Shown: piece after piece, positions 5,238 to 11,928 of the stretch
How positions within the stretch are numbered: the first letter of the stretch is position 1
Layout: each line of letters begins with the position of its first letter
IMG/VR virus record: IMGVR_UViG_3300046747_000423
Coordinates: 1 to 23,876 of that record
DNA: 23,876 nucleotides
From: a virus
Reading direction: 5' to 3' (one strand)
Position numbers and translations under genes: made by a program
The notes under the pieces: generated by a model
What the model saw: the letters and a program-made list of their open reading frames with translations, nothing else
The model's database searches: none
Told to the model about the DNA's origin: nothing

Positions 5238-6631
5238 GGACGCGTGATCAGTTGCGCAGCTACCAGCAACGCTGCGTCGACTTCATCAACGCCGGCGAGG
5301 ATGCCCTCATTTACGCCGACGTCGGCACCGGCAAGACCGCGATCGGACTGACGGCGATGGTCGACAATCCGTTTCGCTGGCTGGTGGTGGCACCTGAGAA
5401 GGTGGCGCGGCTGCGCTGGCCGGCGGAGGTCGGACTGTGGGAGCACACCGCGCACCTGCAGCTGCGCGCCGCGATCGGCACGCCGAAGAAACGGTTGGAA
5501 GTGCTCAATGACCGATCCGCGCAGATCGTCACGCTCAGCTACGAAAACCTCGAATGGTTCCTCTACCAAGCACCGAACGCGTTCCAGCACTTCCGCTTCC
5601 AAGGCGTGTTCTTCGACGAGGTCGACAAGCTGAAAGATCCCAGTACCAAACGCTTCAAGGCACTGCGGGTGAAGAAGGGCACGCTGCTGGCGCCCCTCAA
5701 GAAGCGCGTCGGTGCCACCGGCACGCCAACGCCCGATCACCTCCTAGACGTGTGGGCGCAAGCCTACGTGACCGACTTGGGTGAATCGCTCGGCACGTCG
5801 TTCGACCGCTTCCGCAAGCGGTACTTCTTCCCGACCGACTTCTACCAGCACAACTGGGCGCCGTTCCCGAAAACGCAGGAAGAGATTTACGACAAGCTGG
5901 CCGGGCTGGTCGAGCGCGTGTCGCGCGACGACTGCGCCGACATGCCGGCGGTGATCGACCTAGAGCCGCGCTACCTCGATCTGCCGCCGCCGCTGCTGAA
6001 GCAGTACCGCCGGCTGGAGCGCACGCTGTCGTTCAAGATCGACCATGACACCAGCATCGACGCAGCGTCGGCCGGCTCGCTGTCCGGCATGCTGCAGCAG
6101 TTCGCCAGCGGCTTCCTGTACACCGAATTCGACGGCGTGCACGCGCTGCACGATCTGAAGTTTGACGATCTGGATGAACTGGTCAGCGAACTGCAGGGGC
6201 AGCAGCTGCTGGTGGTCTACCACTTCATCCAAGAGGCGCGCGAGATACAGCGGCGCTACCCGCAGTCGCGCAGGCTAGGCGGCGGCGTTGGCCGGCAGGA
6301 AACCGACGCGACGATCGAGGCGTGGAACGCAGGCAAACTCGAAATGCTGGTGCTGCATCGGCAGTCGGCCGGGCACGGCCTTGATCTGCAGCTATCGCAA
6401 GCCGCCCACATCTACTTCATGACGCGACCGTGGTCGGCCGGCTCGGTCGAACAGGTAGTCGGCCGGCTGGCACGGCCCGGCGGCGCGCCGCACGTGTGGA
6501 TCCACACGCCCGTCGTACGCCACACGATCGACCAAGACGTGCTGACCGCCAACGCCGTCAAAGGGGGGTGGCAAGACGCCTTCCGCGCGGCGTTCAAGGC
6601 CCGCGTCGCGCAACTGGAGACAACAGAATGA
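5234..6631 (+). CDS. SNF2-type superfamily 2 DNA helicase, 465 aa
   Basis: ATP-dependent DNA translocase of the phage replication or recombination set. Motifs run in order: RSYQQ (residues 8-12, Q-like), Walker A DVGTGKTA (29-36), VVAPEKV (motif Ia, 51-57), FFDEVDKL (motif II as DEVD, 126-133), GATGTPTPD (motif III, 160-168), VVYHFIQEA (motif IV region), SAGHGLDLQ (motif V, about 378-386) and EQVVGRLARPG (motif VI, 406-416, with Q407, R411 and R414). Length suits minimal phage SNF2-like helicases without extra domains. A start at 5204 is open, but ATG 5234 fits the ATGA coupling with the 72-aa gene and places the Q motif correctly near the N-terminus. It is the largest gene and clear core of the rightward operon. 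Confidence 0.9.
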   Translation: MRTRDQLRSYQQRCVDFINAGEDALIYADVGTGKTAIGLTAMVDNPFRWLVVAPEKVARLRWPAEVGLWEHTAHLQLRAAIGTPKKRLEVLNDRSAQIVTLSYENLEWFLYQAPNAFQHFRFQGVFFDEVDKLKDPSTKRFKALRVKKGTLLAPLKKRVGATGTPTPDHLLDVWAQAYVTDLGESLGTSFDRFRKRYFFPTDFYQHNWAPFPKTQEEIYDKLAGLVERVSRDDCADMPAVIDLEPRYLDLPPPLLKQYRRLERTLSFKIDHDTSIDAASAGSLSGMLQQFASGFLYTEFDGVHALHDLKFDDLDELVSELQGQQLLVVYHFIQEAREIQRRYPQSRRLGGGVGRQETDATIEAWNAGKLEMLVLHRQSAGHGLDLQLSQAAHIYFMTRPWSAGSVEQVVGRLARPGGAPHVWIHTPVVRHTIDQDVLTANAVKGGWQDAFRAAFKARVAQLETTE

Positions 6632-6951
6632 CCGCCGACACCGTACCGGGTGAGCGACCGAAGACGTCAGCCAAGGCGCAGGAGTTGGTGAGGGCGTTCA
6701 TGCGCGCGTGTCTTAACTATGAGCCAGACCACACCGACACCGGCGCAGAGGCTTGGGATAGCAGCGTCGCGCTGTGCGACTACATCGCCACCCTCGAAGC
6801 CGATCTAAGGGGCGACACTGCGCGAAGGGCGGAACTGGCGGACGCATTCGAGCGCGTTCTCAATTCAAATGGGCAGTGGTACGCAGAGCGAAAGGAAGAT
6901 GTTTCGGCGTTGCGCGCCTATCTACGCGCCAGTATTGGAGATAGCCAATGA
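6628..6951 (+). CDS. hypothetical helical protein, 107 aa
   Basis: No family recognised. After a short basic leader, the protein is largely helical, with acidic and basic residues alternating (TLEADLRGDTARRAELADAF), consistent with a helical bundle. Start ATG 6628 lies in the ATGA overlap with the helicase stop and follows GGAGACA. The longer open frame upstream is antisense-free but lies inside the helicase gene in another frame and was rejected. Its stop overlaps the next start by ATGA. Confidence 0.7.
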   Translation: MTADTVPGERPKTSAKAQELVRAFMRACLNYEPDHTDTGAEAWDSSVALCDYIATLEADLRGDTARRAELADAFERVLNSNGQWYAERKEDVSALRAYLRASIGDSQ

Positions 6952-7247
6952 GCCAAGACAAATACCAACTGCAAGCAATGGGCGATCAGCGCACCAACGA
7001 GATGAAAGAGATGGACGCACTGCGCGCCGAGATCATCTCGCTGCGTGAGCGGGTCAAGCATTGGGAAGGTGCATACGAAATCGCAATGAAGCAATGCTGG
7101 GAGGAGCGTGAGCGGGTCAAGGAACTGGAACAGGCGCTGAACAAGACCATTGTCACCAACGTATCTCCGGTGCTGATGGACGCGGCTGGTCGATGGATGA
7201 AGCCGTTTGACTCAGCCTTACCCACCGGCACTAAGGAGGACGAATGA
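6948..7247 (+). CDS. coiled-coil protein, 99 aa
   Basis: Residues 15-68 (from TNEMKEMDALRAEI to ELEQALNK) carry heptad-like Leu/Met/Ile spacing with dense Glu/Arg/Lys, indicating an extended coiled coil, probably a dimer. The C-terminal 30 residues are less ordered. It is joined to the upstream gene by ATGA (6948-6951). The Shine-Dalgarno of the next gene, AGGAGG, lies inside its last codons. Function unknown; adaptor or regulator are possibilities. Confidence 0.75.
   Translation: MSQDKYQLQAMGDQRTNEMKEMDALRAEIISLRERVKHWEGAYEIAMKQCWEERERVKELEQALNKTIVTNVSPVLMDAAGRWMKPFDSALPTGTKEDE
7234..7239 (+). promoter_or_regulatory. consensus Shine-Dalgarno deciding the start of the 37-aa gene
   Basis: AGGAGG, a full match to the anti-16S core and the strongest site in this operon. 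It is four bases from ATG 7244 and seven from ATG 7247, favouring the second ATG of the ATGATG pair. Confidence 0.7.
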
Positions 7248-7360
7248 TGCTGTACGGCATAACTGAAGAGGTGGGCGAAGTCATGCTGCTGTGGTTCGTC
7301 ATCATTCTGGTGGCGGTGCACGTCGTCGATCGCTGGCTAGATTGGTGGCGCGATCACTGA
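7247..7360 (+). CDS. very small membrane protein, 37 aa
   Basis: Reads MLYGITEEVGEVMLLWFVIILVAVHVVDRWLDWWRDH. One membrane segment (LLWFVIILVAVHVV, about residues 14-27) is followed by a Trp-rich charged tail. The Shine-Dalgarno spacing favours ATG 7247; starting at ATG 7244 would add one Met and make an ATGA overlap. Its stop shares a base with the next ATG (TGATG). The Trp-rich tail next to the membrane segment is typical of interfacial anchoring. Function unknown. Confidence 0.65.
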   Translation: MLYGITEEVGEVMLLWFVIILVAVHVVDRWLDWWRDH

Positions 7361-7485
7361 TGCCGTTCGTCGATCCCGAGAAGAAACGCAAGTACCAGCG
7401 CGATTGGGTGCGCGGCAAGCGCGGCCGGCAGCACAAGGTCGACGACGAAAAACGCGACGACGTCCTGCGGAGGAAGTGGAAATGA
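7360..7485 (+). CDS. small basic protein, 41 aa
   Basis: MPFVDPEKKRKYQRDWVRGK and a continuing Lys/Arg-rich sequence of 41 residues. The DPEKKRKYQRDWVR element recalls short basic motifs at the start of several phage HNH or nuclease-associated proteins, but no catalytic motif is present. It could bind nucleic acid. Start ATG 7360 overlaps the previous stop by one base (TGATG); the stop overlaps the next ATG. The longer open frame from 7291 lies inside the membrane-protein gene and is unlikely. Confidence 0.65.
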   Translation: MPFVDPEKKRKYQRDWVRGKRGRQHKVDDEKRDDVLRRKWK

Positions 7486-7583
7486 GTGTGGGTTGGCATA
7501 TCGCGGCGGCGTTGGCCGGTTCGTTTGTGATCCTGCTGGTTTTTTGGTGGCTTTTCGGGCGCCGCGATGAGTGGGACGAATGA
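7482..7583 (+). CDS. very small membrane protein, 33 aa
   Basis: MSVGWHIAAALAGSFVILLV followed by FWWLFGRRDEWDE. One membrane segment (about residues 7-25) followed by a charged tail GRRDEWDE, implying an N-out, C-in topology by the positive-inside rule. GGAGG lies upstream in the preceding gene, and ATGA overlaps exist at both ends. Like the 37-aa peptide, it ends in aromatic and charged residues. Function unknown. It is too short for most search cut-offs and would often be missed. Confidence 0.6.
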   Translation: MSVGWHIAAALAGSFVILLVFWWLFGRRDEWDE

Positions 7584-7774
7584 GTGCCGCTGAACTAGCC
7601 AAGCAGACCATGTTCGCCAAGCGCACCGCCGAGCAGCTGCGCACCGAAGCGGAAGTGATGAAGCTGGGTCACCTGCGCGTGCTGATCCTCACCGCGGCGA
7701 CGCGGCTGGATCGTTGCGCCGCCATCATCGAGCAGCTGCAGGAGAGACTAGATGCCGCATCGGAAGATCGTTGA
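7580..7774 (+). CDS. hypothetical helical protein, 64 aa
   Basis: MSAAELAKQTMFAKRTAEQL onwards is almost entirely predicted helix, with a hydrophobic stretch LGHLRVLILTAATRL near the middle and a coiled-coil-like C-terminus (IIEQLQERLDAASEDR). Start ATG 7580 overlaps the previous stop by ATGA; a GTG at 7571 is open but lacks that coupling. It overlaps the following gene by 23 bp. No function recognised. Confidence 0.65.
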   Translation: MSAAELAKQTMFAKRTAEQLRTEAEVMKLGHLRVLILTAATRLDRCAAIIEQLQERLDAASEDR

Positions 7775-8000
7775 TCTGAAGGTGAAGCAACCGGATTTCG
7801 AGAAAATATTCGGCATCCTGCTGGCGTGGCACAACGACAACTATCCCGAACACATCGCGCCGACGCGCACCTATGCGCTCGGCAACGCGCTGGCCGAAAT
7901 GGCTAGACGTGGGCTGATTGATTTCTCAGTGATGCCGACGGCCGCACCACAGACGAAGCTGCCGCCCGAAGATCCATTGCGCTGCCCAACACTGCCGTGA
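7752..8000 (+). CDS. hypothetical protein, 82 aa, last gene of rightward operon
   Basis: The first 55 residues (MPHRKIVDLKVKQPDFEKIF... LAEMARRGLIDF) look like a folded helical unit; the rest is Pro-rich (QTKLPPEDPLRCPTLP). GGAGAG lies eleven bases before ATG 7752. Its last 98 bp overlap, tail to tail, the convergent VRR-NUC gene, and this overlap coincides with its less ordered tail. No terminator is seen after it. Family unknown. The 5' two-thirds are well supported by operon context; the tail could be a result of the convergent junction. Confidence 0.6.
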   Translation: MPHRKIVDLKVKQPDFEKIFGILLAWHNDNYPEHIAPTRTYALGNALAEMARRGLIDFSVMPTAAPQTKLPPEDPLRCPTLP

Positions 8001-8259
8001 ACCCGTTGACGGAGTCGCACACATGAACGATGAAACCCCGAGCGCGCAGGCGTTTGTGCTCAGTGATCTGGTGCGGGCTCGGACGCTCGCCCGGCAACTT
8101 GAATTCGACAAAAAATGGAGCGAACTGCGGGTGGATAAAGAGCCGATCGCATCGCCCGCGGCGGCCGCGGATGCGATCGAGCTTGCTCGCCTCCCAGCCA
8201 TAGGCAAACGCAATCTCGCAGCAGACTTCCTCGATATTTTTCTCTAACGGTTTTCTCAT
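7903..8259 (-). CDS. VRR-NUC domain nuclease, 118 aa
   Basis: Small PD-(D/E)XK nuclease of the VRR-NUC family, found in phages alone and in FAN1-type repair enzymes; standalone members can cleave branched DNA. Motifs: N-terminal E6/E10 helix, GRRGRCDRLFI (active Asp D38), FFVEFKLPGERPS (E52, K54), HQITEHKRLRARGF (Q64). The usual Pro before the catalytic Asp is Cys37 here. The domain ends by about residue 88; residues 87-118 are Ser/Ala/Arg-rich and overlap the convergent gene. Start ATG 8259 is four bases past the upstream stop and lies at the edge of a perfect palindrome. It is the last gene of the late block. Confidence 0.85.
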   Translation of the reverse strand: MRKPLEKNIEEVCCEIAFAYGWEASKLDRIRGRRGRCDRLFIHPQFAPFFVEFKLPGERPSPHQITEHKRLRARGFIVHVCDSVNGFTAVLGSAMDLRAAASSVVRPSASLRNQSAHV

Positions 8260-8277
8260 GTGGCTAGACTAGCCACA
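8259..8277. repeat. 19-bp perfect palindrome at the VRR-NUC start
   Basis: TGTGGCTAGACTAGCCACA has 9-bp arms about a single central base; folded as RNA it gives a 7-bp stem with a 5-base loop. It includes the first base of the VRR-NUC start codon and the upstream gene's stop. No T-run follows on either strand, so it is not an intrinsic terminator. It may be an operator or a translation-controlling hairpin. Confidence 0.8.
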
Positions 8278-8671
8278 CCTGCCGACCCAGTCCATTCGCC
8301 GCCGATGTCCAGACGCGATTGCTGCCGTTGCCCCAGCGCCATTCGGCCGGGTTGGCGATGAACGTCGCCGCTGACGTCGGATACCAGCGGAACACGCTGC
8401 CGCCGTCTTGCACGAGGATGCCGGTGAAGTAGTCGCGCACCGCCGCGACGGTGCCGCTTTCCATGAGCAGATTGAGGTCATAGATGCTGTACGACGACAG
8501 CACGAAGATATTGTGGCCTTGGATGGTCGACGGCGAGCAGGCGCCGAAGCTGTTGAGGAACAGCGAATTGGAAAACCCCACACCGTCGCCCGCTCCGCCG
8601 CCCTCCAGCCCGACCGTCAGGACCAGCAGACGCGGCGTGATCGGGACGGCTATCGCTTGCGCCGCGGCCAT
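8264..8671 (-). CDS. hypothetical virion-associated protein, 135 aa
   Basis: Not recognised. Starts MAAAQAIAVPITPRLLVLTV; it looks beta-rich with Ser/Gly/Asn/Trp-rich loops (FRWYPTSAATFIANPAEWRWGNGSN), as in fibre or receptor-binding accessory domains. ATG 8671 makes TAATG with the stop of the fibre gene, so it is preferred to the open start at 8701. Location right after the fibre-like gene suggests a tip, chaperone or attachment role, which is inference. Its stop TAG lies in the palindrome before the VRR-NUC gene. Confidence 0.65.
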   Translation of the reverse strand: MAAAQAIAVPITPRLLVLTVGLEGGGAGDGVGFSNSLFLNSFGACSPSTIQGHNIFVLSSYSIYDLNLLMESGTVAAVRDYFTGILVQDGGSVFRWYPTSAATFIANPAEWRWGNGSNRVWTSAANGLGRQVWLV

Positions 8672-9414
8672 TAGCTGAGGCCCGTGCCCGAAATAAGCCA
8701 CGCGTTCGACAGGAATTTCACCGCCGTCGCGATGCCGTTCTGCGCCAGCGAGCGGGTGCCGACCGAGCCGGTGCCGGCGAGGATCAGCGTGTCGGTGGTG
8801 ATCGCGATGGATACCGCGGCCGCATCGTTGTTGATGAACGTCACCACGCTACCGATCGGGAACGGCACCGAGGCGTTGGCCGGAATCGTGTACGTGTCAC
8901 CGGCGCCGGCGCCGTTGTTGTGGAAGATGTGCGTGCCGCGGTCGGCGATGCCGAGCGTGTAGTTGCCGGCCTGAATGTTCTGCGGCAGTTCGCCGTACGG
9001 CGGCACGCCCAACAGCCGCAGGTTGGCGCCGTCGTAGCGGAACGCATAAATCTGTCCGGAAATCAGCGACGACGCCGTCAGCGCGTTGCCGGTCTGATCG
9101 TGCACGATGTTCTTGGCGCCGATGCCGTTGACGTTCATCGTCGAGGCGCCGGTGTTGTTGTTGTTGATCGAGCAGGCGAACAGCATGCCGGTGTAGTAGG
9201 CGGCATAGTTCGCGTTCAGCGTGACGGTGTACGCGTTCACCGAACCGCCACCGACCAGCGAGCCGTTGAGGTCGGCCCACAGTTCCTTGATGGCCGACAT
9301 CATTTCCCGGGCGGAGTTGTTGACCGCCGAATAGTTCATGTTCTCCGGCCAGCCGTCGGGGGGCGCCGCGTTGTTGTTCGCCGCCACCACGTCCCACGTA
9401 TTCACATTAGACAT
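8671..9414 (-). CDS. tail fibre-like protein, 247 aa
   Basis: Likely virion appendage for host contact. The N-terminus (DGWPENMNYSAVNNSAREMMSAIKELWADLNGSLVGGGSVNAYTVTLN) matches the attachment region common at the start of short phage fibre proteins. The rest is Asn/Gly/Thr-rich with short repeated beta elements (NNNNTGASTMNVNG, NYTLGIADRGTHIFHNNG), consistent with a trimeric beta fold, and ends WLISGTGLS, a usual C-terminal tag of such proteins. At 247 aa it is short for a full fibre and has no visible enzymatic spike domain. It follows the 126-aa gene after six bases. Confidence 0.75.
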   Translation of the reverse strand: MSNVNTWDVVAANNNAAPPDGWPENMNYSAVNNSAREMMSAIKELWADLNGSLVGGGSVNAYTVTLNANYAAYYTGMLFACSINNNNTGASTMNVNGIGAKNIVHDQTGNALTASSLISGQIYAFRYDGANLRLLGVPPYGELPQNIQAGNYTLGIADRGTHIFHNNGAGAGDTYTIPANASVPFPIGSVVTFINNDAAAVSIAITTDTLILAGTGSVGTRSLAQNGIATAVKFLSNAWLISGTGLS

Positions 9415-9787
9415 TACCCACCCCTCTAGCCACGCGTTGGGCGGCCTGTGCAGTGATACCGTAAACCGAAACCGTCAGCGCGTTCGCCGTGGCCGAACGC
9501 ATTCCGATCAAACCGCCCTTCTTCACAAACAGCCCGCTGCCCTGACCCTGCGCTTGGAATATCAGCGAGTCGTTAGCCGGCACGGCCTTGTCATAGTAGA
9601 GCGCGTTGCCGATGCCGAAGCCGGCTGCCGCGTCGTCGTGATATAGCCGCACCGCGATCGCGCCGGCTGTGTTGTTGGCGATGATGATCAGCATGACTTC
9701 GGTGGCGAGTTCGCCGCCGGTGAACACCACGTTGTCGGTGGTGTTGTTCGGGCGCGCTTGGGCGAGTAGGGAGCCTTCGGCGAACAT
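9407..9787 (-). CDS. putative virion protein with beta-sandwich pattern, 126 aa
   Basis: MFAEGSLLAQARPNNTTDNV is followed by alternating hydrophobic strands (EVMLIIIANNTAGAIAVRLYHDD, NALYYDKAVPANDSLIF, ANALTVSVYGITAQ). This strand-loop pattern is frequent in small phage structural proteins annotated as fibre, decoration or tail components. The ATG forms TAATG with the stop of the 713-aa gene, and the end overlaps the fibre gene start by 8 bp. It is most likely an accessory structural protein; the exact place in the virion is unknown. Confidence 0.7.
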   Translation of the reverse strand: MFAEGSLLAQARPNNTTDNVVFTGGELATEVMLIIIANNTAGAIAVRLYHDDAAAGFGIGNALYYDKAVPANDSLIFQAQGQGSGLFVKKGGLIGMRSATANALTVSVYGITAQAAQRVARGVGNV

Positions 9788-11928
9788 TATTGCTGCAACT
9801 GATCAAGCAGGCCCGGCACGGCTTGCGCGCCGAGGATACCGGACGTGGCGCCGAGCCGGGCGTTGGTCGGCGACAGCAGGCCCGCCTGAATCGCTTGGTT
9901 GGCGGCGGCCGGATCGCGCGACATCATCAGGCCCGCCATCGCGTCGTTAGTCAGCCCTTCCTGCCGGCCCAACAGCCGGCCCATCGTGCGGCCGCCGACC
10001 ACGCGACCGAAGTAGCCGGCGCCCGGCACGCCCGGCAGGATGCCTTGCGTGACGCCTTGACCCACCAGCGCACCGCCGGCGCTGGCCGGCGCGTTGATCG
10101 CGGTGGGCGCGCGCAGGGTCGCCTGAAACATTTCGTGCATGCGGGTGCGGTCCATCAGCAGCGTGTTGACGCTTTTGGCCTTGGCTTCGTCGCCGAACAG
10201 CCACACCAGCTTCGCGCGCAGGTTTTCGGTGCCGAGGATCTGCCGCACCCCGGTCTGCGCGTCGGCGACGTTGCCGAGCCGGTGTTCCAGATCGGACATC
10301 GCGGCGATCCGCGCGCTGTCCTGCGCGGCTTCGCTCATGGCGCCGTACTCGTGGACGATCGTGTCGACCTTGGTGCCGGGCGCGAACACCTTCAGGCCGA
10401 GTTCGGCGGCGTCCTGCATTTCCGCCTTGTCGCCGTAGACGCGGGTGGCCTGCGCGAACGCGGGGTTGGCGCGGTCGAGTTCGGTTTTCAACGCGCGCTT
10501 CAGCGTGAAGTAGTCGGACGCGGTCGCCTTGCTGTAGTTCTGGCTATTCGGGTTGTTGAGTCGCGCGCCGGTGTCGCCGAGGTTCGATAGCGTAATCTTC
10601 AGCCGGTTGATCAGGTTCGGGCCCGTGGTCGGGCTACCCGGATCCGGCGGCGTCGGCCGGAACATCGAAAAGTCGCTGGTCGGCTCGGGGTTCGGCGACG
10701 GCGTCGGCGGCGGATTGACGCGCACGTCCGGCGCCAACGGTTCGAAACGGGTGGCGAGTTCCTTACCGGCGTCGTTCCAGATCGGCGCGACCTTCGGATG
10801 ACTCAGCAGCTTCTGCATGGTCGGCGTGATTTCCATTGGCGTCTGTTCGGCCTGCTGGTACAGCGGCGCCGCCTGCGCGATCTTCGCCTCTTGCAGCTGC
10901 TTCTGCAGCAGCAGGTAGGACGTTGACGTGTCGTCGAGCCCCATCGCCTTACGCAGCACCGGCGCCAGCGCCCGCAGCGCGGTGTCTTCGCGCTGTTGGG
11001 CGAAGTCTGATAGCGCAGTGCGGCCCGGCCCGCTGCCGGTCGAGGCGATTTCGCCGACGGTCGACGGCATGAAGTCGGCCAGCACCAGATTCGGATTGCG
11101 GTCGTAGGCCGCCTTCAGCGACTCCGGCGTCAGCCCGTGCGCGCGCATCTGCGCGCCGAGTTCTTTCACCGCCGCGGCATTGACGTTGTCGCTCTTGCCG
11201 ACCAGCTTGCCGACCATCCGGCCGATCGAGCCGGCGGCGTTGGCGACACCCTGCAGCACCGTCGGCACGGCGCCGGAAATCACTGCGCCGGTGACCGCCC
11301 CGGTGCCCATGTTAATGGCGGCGTTGCCGAGCGCCTGCGGCAGCGTGGTGGTGTTGGCGTCCTGCTCGGTGGCGGCACCGGCGCCGAACGTGGCGCCGAT
11401 CGCGGCACCCTGCTTCATCAGCTGCGGCACCGCCTCGCGCAGCGTTTGCCCGGCGACGTTCTCTGCCGCGCCCGCGCCGCTCAGCGCCGCGCCGAGGATA
11501 CCGCCCTCGATGTAGTTGCGTGGGTTCGCTTCGTAGGCCGCTTCGCGGTGCTGCTTCTGGTTCTGCACGTAGTCGTTGAGCGAGTGCAGCGGGCCCGCGT
11601 CGCGCGCGGCGCCGTAGGCGTCCATCCGATCGCCGAAGCTGCCGGGTTCGTTCGGGTTCAGCGCGGCGTACAGCAGCGGGTCGACGTAGTCGTTCATGGC
11701 CTTGCGGATCAGCCCGCCGGCGGACGCGTCGAGCCCCATCGAAGCGACGTGGCCGAATCCCTGCGCCGCTGATTCCGCCGGCGCGATCGCAGGTGCCGCC
11801 GGCGCCGCCGGTGCCGCCGTCTGCTTCATCGCCGCATCCAGCGCGTCGTGCAGCTGCTGCGCCGCGGCGGTGTCGCCAGCGGCGTCGGCTGCGTTGAACG
11901 CGGCGGTTAGGGCGGCAATGTCAGCCAC
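9787..11928 (-). CDS. large internal virion / DNA ejection-type protein, 713 aa
   Basis: Probably an ejected internal protein. Residues 1-55 are Ala-rich and helical; residues 140-240 are a long Gly/Ala hydrophobic region with glycine-zipper spacing (GGILGAALSGAGAA, GAVTGAVISGAVP) able to enter a membrane; residues 405-436 form a Pro-rich linker; the rest is helical. No lysozyme or transglycosylase motif is seen. The open frame begins at 12081, but the first 51 codons copy the upstream gene's 3' end in another frame and are Arg/Cys-rich. GTG 11928-11926, preceded by GGAAAA and overlapping the upstream stop region by 8 bp, is the better start. Family membership is inferred from gene order. Confidence 0.7.
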   Translation of the reverse strand: MADIAALTAAFNAADAAGDTAAAQQLHDALDAAMKQTAAPAAPAAPAIAPAESAAQGFGHVASMGLDASAGGLIRKAMNDYVDPLLYAALNPNEPGSFGDRMDAYGAARDAGPLHSLNDYVQNQKQHREAAYEANPRNYIEGGILGAALSGAGAAENVAGQTLREAVPQLMKQGAAIGATFGAGAATEQDANTTTLPQALGNAAINMGTGAVTGAVISGAVPTVLQGVANAAGSIGRMVGKLVGKSDNVNAAAVKELGAQMRAHGLTPESLKAAYDRNPNLVLADFMPSTVGEIASTGSGPGRTALSDFAQQREDTALRALAPVLRKAMGLDDTSTSYLLLQKQLQEAKIAQAAPLYQQAEQTPMEITPTMQKLLSHPKVAPIWNDAGKELATRFEPLAPDVRVNPPPTPSPNPEPTSDFSMFRPTPPDPGSPTTGPNLINRLKITLSNLGDTGARLNNPNSQNYSKATASDYFTLKRALKTELDRANPAFAQATRVYGDKAEMQDAAELGLKVFAPGTKVDTIVHEYGAMSEAAQDSARIAAMSDLEHRLGNVADAQTGVRQILGTENLRAKLVWLFGDEAKAKSVNTLLMDRTRMHEMFQATLRAPTAINAPASAGGALVGQGVTQGILPGVPGAGYFGRVVGGRTMGRLLGRQEGLTNDAMAGLMMSRDPAAANQAIQAGLLSPTNARLGATSGILGAQAVPGLLDQLQQ

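Noticed and set aside
8023-8247. Plus-strand 74-aa frame with a GGAG upstream of its ATG, following the rightward operon
   Set aside because: It lies wholly antisense to the VRR-NUC gene, which has clear family motifs, and its product has no recognisable features.
8259-8277. Palindrome taken as a terminator at the end of the fibre genes
   Set aside because: No T-tract on either strand, and the following gene begins inside the palindrome.
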